Below, piece by piece: positions 61,637 through 64,000 of a stretch of DNA of 64,000 nucleotides. Below the pieces are notes generated by a model. The model had not been told where the DNA came from. It worked only from the letters and a program-made list of their open reading frames with translations, and ran no database searches. Made by a program: the position numbers and the translations under genes. How positions within the stretch are numbered: position 1 is the stretch's first letter; every line of letters begins with the position of its first letter. Source of the DNA: Bradyrhizobium sp. CB2312 (GTDB taxonomy: Bacteria > Pseudomonadota > Alphaproteobacteria > Rhizobiales > Xanthobacteraceae); contig NZ_CP121668.1 of the NCBI RefSeq assembly GCF_029714425.1, forward strand, positions 2,377,501 through 2,441,500, written 5' to 3'.

Positions 61637-62586
61637 CCCGTCGTGCCTTGCTGATGGCCAGGTCCCGCCACTCTCAAGGCACTGGGGCGCAGGCCGTATC
61701 TGCGCATCATGGCCTTGCTCAAGGCGCTTTCGGACGCGTAGCCGACTTCGCTCGCGATCTTTGCGATCGGATCGGAGGTGCCGGCCAGCCGCTTGCGCGC
61801 GATCGTCAGTCTCAAATCGGCCAGGAACGTCATCGGCGCGAGCCCGGCGCGCTTGCGGAAGGCGCGTACCAACGTCGCGCGCGATGCGATGGCGACCGTC
61901 GCCATCTCGTCGAGCGTCCAGTCCCTGGCGAGATCGTTGAGGATTGCCGCCACGACGCGCGCCGTGGTGCGGTCCCGCAACAGCGACATCGTCCCGTTCC
62001 CGGAGGCTTCGTCGGCGAGATGGTCGCGGAGCATCATGACGAACAGCGCCCGCGCAAGGTCGGCCGCGACCATCTCCGCTCCAACCCGCCCGGCCTCGAG
62101 CTCGTCGCGGATGTCGATCAGCAGGTGCCGAAATCTTTCCAGCAGCGGCTCTCCCGCCGTGCGCAGGACGATCTCGTCGGGAAGGGCCGCGATCAGCGGA
62201 TTCTCGTCCGAGGTTTCGAACAGGAAGCGGCCGCACAGGAGTTCGGTCTCGACCTCGGCACCGATCGTTGCGCGCTGCCGGACGCCGTTCCGGAGCTCGG
62301 TCGAAATCCGCCCGACAACGCCGCTCGTCTGGCTCCGGACCGCGTGACTGTCGCCGTGCGGCAGCAGGAGGATGTCGCCGGCCTCCAGCCGCTGCGGGCC
62401 GAGGCCCGGCCGCTCGACCACGCAAGAGCCGCGCGTCACCATGTGGAATTGCGCCCAACCCTTGCCGTTTGGTGCGTGTAGCGACTCCCAGCTGCCGCCA
62501 AACTTGCAGGAATCCTCGATCACGGGACGGATCCTGAACAGCGGCACCATCGCCTTCAACAACTCCGCCGCTTCCGCCTCCGACAT
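61633..62586 (-). CDS. AraC-family transcriptional regulator with cupin-type sensor
   Basis: This protein of about 317 residues has an N-terminal cupin-like ligand-binding domain (LFRIRPVIEDSCKFGGSWES, LEAGDILLLPHGDSHAV). Two helix-turn-helix motifs of AraC type follow at the C-terminus (TLDEMATVAIASRATLVRAF, FLADLRLTIARKRL, VGYASESALSKAM). It is the likely regulator of the divergent AhpD-like gene with a gap of about 107 bp. GGGGAG precedes the ATG at 62586 at short spacing; ATGs at 62613 and 62634 are alternatives. Confidence 0.88.
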   Translation of the reverse strand: MSEAEAAELLKAMVPLFRIRPVIEDSCKFGGSWESLHAPNGKGWAQFHMVTRGSCVVERPGLGPQRLEAGDILLLPHGDSHAVRSQTSGVVGRISTELRNGVRQRATIGAEVETELLCGRFLFETSDENPLIAALPDEIVLRTAGEPLLERFRHLLIDIRDELEAGRVGAEMVAADLARALFVMMLRDHLADEASGNGTMSLLRDRTTARVVAAILNDLARDWTLDEMATVAIASRATLVRAFRKRAGLAPMTFLADLRLTIARKRLAGTSDPIAKIASEVGYASESALSKAMMRRYGLRPSALRVAGPGHQQGTTG

Positions 62587-62693
62587 TCCTCTCCCCTTGA
62601 TCCGCGCGGACATGAGTCCGAGCCGCCCGGCCATTCCACGGAGCGGCAGAGCGCATCTAACTTACCCTCATCACGACGAGAAGGAAGCATCTC

Positions 62694-63032
62694 ATGGCCA
62701 TGCTCGACTGGAACAACTATCGTCGCCAGATCGTCGCCGGTGTCGGCGAGATCGGCAAGCTGGCGCCCGACACGGTCAAGGGTTACGCAACCCTGAGCGG
62801 CGCGGGCGCCAAGACAAATCACCTCGATGCGAAGACGCGCGAGCTGATCGCACTCGCGGTCGCCATCAGCCTGCGTTGTGACGGCTGTATCACCGTTCAC
62901 GCGGCCGAGGCGAAAAAGCACGGCGCGAGCGAAGGCGAGATTGCCGAAGCGCTCGGCGCCGCCATCTCGGTCAATGCCGGCGCCGCGCTGGTCTACGCGA
63001 CCCGTGCGCATGAGGCTTTCAAGGAAGCGTGA
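62694..63032 (+). CDS. AhpD-like carboxymuconolactone decarboxylase-family protein
   Basis: This 112-residue single-domain protein has the AhpD-type redox motif with Cys-x-x-Cys: LRCDGCITVHAAEAKKHG, followed by ASEGEIAEALGAAISVNAG. CMD-domain proteins of this type act as alkylhydroperoxidase-like antioxidants. It is divergent from the AraC regulator, a common arrangement for inducible CMD proteins. AAGGAAG is near the ATG. Confidence 0.88.
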   Translation: MAMLDWNNYRRQIVAGVGEIGKLAPDTVKGYATLSGAGAKTNHLDAKTRELIALAVAISLRCDGCITVHAAEAKKHGASEGEIAEALGAAISVNAGAALVYATRAHEAFKEA

Positions 63033-63157
63033 GCAAACGCACCGACCTCATTCCTTCTAACACAACCTAACGCGCAATCGTCGCAGCGTCGTGTCAGTGT
63101 CGCGACGTGAGCGCGGCCGTCATTTTCGAAAAAGCACGTTTACCGAGGGGAGAGCCC

Positions 63158-64000
63158 ATGACGTCCAAGACGCCAACCGAATTGTCGCCACGGCCTGCGA
63201 ATGTGTCGCGCCGCGGCTTCGTGGGAGGCCTGTCGGCGGGGATCCTTGGCGCGGTCGCGACCGAGGCAGCCGGCGCCGAAACCCTGGCCGACGTGCCCGA
63301 CCGCGGGCCCGGTGCCGATCTCAGCGCGCACAGTGAGCGCTCCCGTTTCGCAAAACTCGATCGCATTCCCGAGGCCACGCCGGGCAAGCGCAACGTCGAT
63401 CCCGGCGATGCCATCAATTCCAAGACGCCGCACCAGAAGCTGATGGGCAACATCACGCCGACCGACCTGCACTACGAGCGCAGCCATTCCGGCGTGCCCG
63501 ACATCGATCCCGCGCAGCACCGGCTGCTGATTCACGGCATGGTCTCGAAGCCGCTGGTGTTCAGCGTCGAGGACCTGAAGCGGATGCCGTCGGTCACGCG
63601 CGTCGTGTTCATCGAGTGCACCGGCAACGGATGGGAGAATTGGGAAAAGGCCGACCCTGACATCACGGTGCAGAACACGCATGGCCTCGTCAGCACCAAT
63701 GAATGGACCGGCGTGCCGCTGAAATTCCTGATCGACCTCGTCGCCAAGGACAAGGGCTCGAGCTGGATGTTGGCCGAAGGCGGTGATGGCGCGGGCGTCG
63801 ACCGCAGCATTCCGCTCACCGACGAGATCGTGAACGAGGCTTTCGTCGCCTACGGGCAGAACGGCGAGCCGCTGCGGCCCGCGCACGGTTTTCCGATGCG
63901 GCTGGTGATGCCGGGCTTCGAGGGCAACCTCAACATCAAATGGCTGCGCCGCCTCAAGTTCGGCAACGCGCCCTGGATGACGCGCTGGGAGACCGCGCGT
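63158..64000 (+). CDS. soxC: Sulfite dehydrogenase catalytic subunit, molybdopterin type (C-terminus outside window)
   Basis: The first 281 codons are visible. A Tat leader (SRRGFVGGLSAGILGAVATE) is followed by AGAETLADVPDRGPGADLSA. The Moco-binding oxidoreductase domain carries the catalytic Cys in VVFIECTGNGWENWEKAD. Further motifs are DRSIPLTDEIVNEAFVAYGQ and LRPAHGFPMRLVMPGFEGNL. This is the SoxC/sulfite-oxidase type enzyme that oxidises sulfite or sulfane sulfur in the periplasm, and it normally pairs with a cytochrome c (SoxD) encoded just downstream, which is not visible. GAGGGGAG precedes the ATG at good spacing. Confidence 0.9.
   Translation, partial: MTSKTPTELSPRPANVSRRGFVGGLSAGILGAVATEAAGAETLADVPDRGPGADLSAHSERSRFAKLDRIPEATPGKRNVDPGDAINSKTPHQKLMGNITPTDLHYERSHSGVPDIDPAQHRLLIHGMVSKPLVFSVEDLKRMPSVTRVVFIECTGNGWENWEKADPDITVQNTHGLVSTNEWTGVPLKFLIDLVAKDKGSSWMLAEGGDGAGVDRSIPLTDEIVNEAFVAYGQNGEPLRPAHGFPMRLVMPGFEGNLNIKWLRRLKFGNAPWMTRWETAR

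Overview
The window is a GC-rich alphaproteobacterial chromosome segment, almost certainly from Bradyrhizobium or a close relative in the Nitrobacteraceae. This is inferred from the protein families (DUF2934, DUF2336, FecR-VCBS secreted proteins, AsmA and a Tat-exported SoxC of this type), the strong G/C third-position bias that opens very long antisense reading frames, and many dispersed palindromic repeats. No rRNA, tRNA, CRISPR array or prophage was recognised. About 54 protein genes are supported, plus one frameshifted gene and one IS110-family insertion sequence. The first gene and the last gene run off the window.

Layout. 1-4 kb: a FecR-VCBS repeat protein (off the left edge), divergent from a second exported FecR protein and an exported TPR protein. 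4-10 kb: a tartrate/D-malate-type dehydrogenase and its MFS transporter with a divergent LysR regulator, then an aspartate dehydrogenase and a sorbosone-dehydrogenase-like protein. 10-12.7 kb: sparse DNA with small hypothetical genes, a degenerate tandem repeat and a strong hairpin. 12.8-15.1 kb: a membrane-associated operon (Mpo1-like, sugar-nucleotide epimerase-like, isoprenylcysteine-methyltransferase-like). 15.2-17.7 kb: an OmpA-like protein, a cysteine-rich exported protein, an orphan HicB-like protein and a frameshifted alpha/beta hydrolase. 17.7-24.6 kb: a UvrD/PcrA helicase with a palindromic repeat inside its coding frame, DUF1328, a thioesterase, an FAD-linked D-lactate/glycolate-type dehydrogenase, a His/Gly-rich LTXXQ protein and an unknown protein.

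24.7-26.1 kb holds an IS110-family element with 12-bp subterminal inverted repeats and a structured non-coding flank. 26.1-30.4 kb is a complete carbohydrate-type ABC importer operon. 30.9-39.8 kb carries a SulP anion transporter, a caspase-like peptidase, a TRAP transporter with a 2-hydroxyacid dehydrogenase, and a HAD hydrolase. 39.9-48 kb has a branched-chain-amino-acid-type binding protein, two large GGDEF-EAL proteins (one with CHASE, one with the DosP-like order PAS-PAS-GAF) and an MFS carrier. 48-54 kb has a PEP-mutase/isocitrate-lyase-like enzyme, an epoxide-hydrolase-like enzyme divergent from a MarR regulator with two identical palindromic operators, a FixJ-type response regulator, and a TetR/P450 divergent pair. 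54-64 kb has a large AsmA protein, DUF2336, small proteins, DUF417, a GNAT acetyltransferase, an AraC regulator divergent from an AhpD-like protein, and the start of sulfite dehydrogenase soxC.

How the genes work together. The region is mostly uptake-plus-catabolism cassettes (tartrate, TRAP plus hydroxyacid dehydrogenase, sugar ABC), each with its own regulator or none, interspersed with envelope proteins and c-di-GMP signalling. At least six families of 80-150 bp palindromic repeats fill the gaps. One copy sits in frame inside uvrD, and two copies of another family supply the stop codons of the genes they follow.
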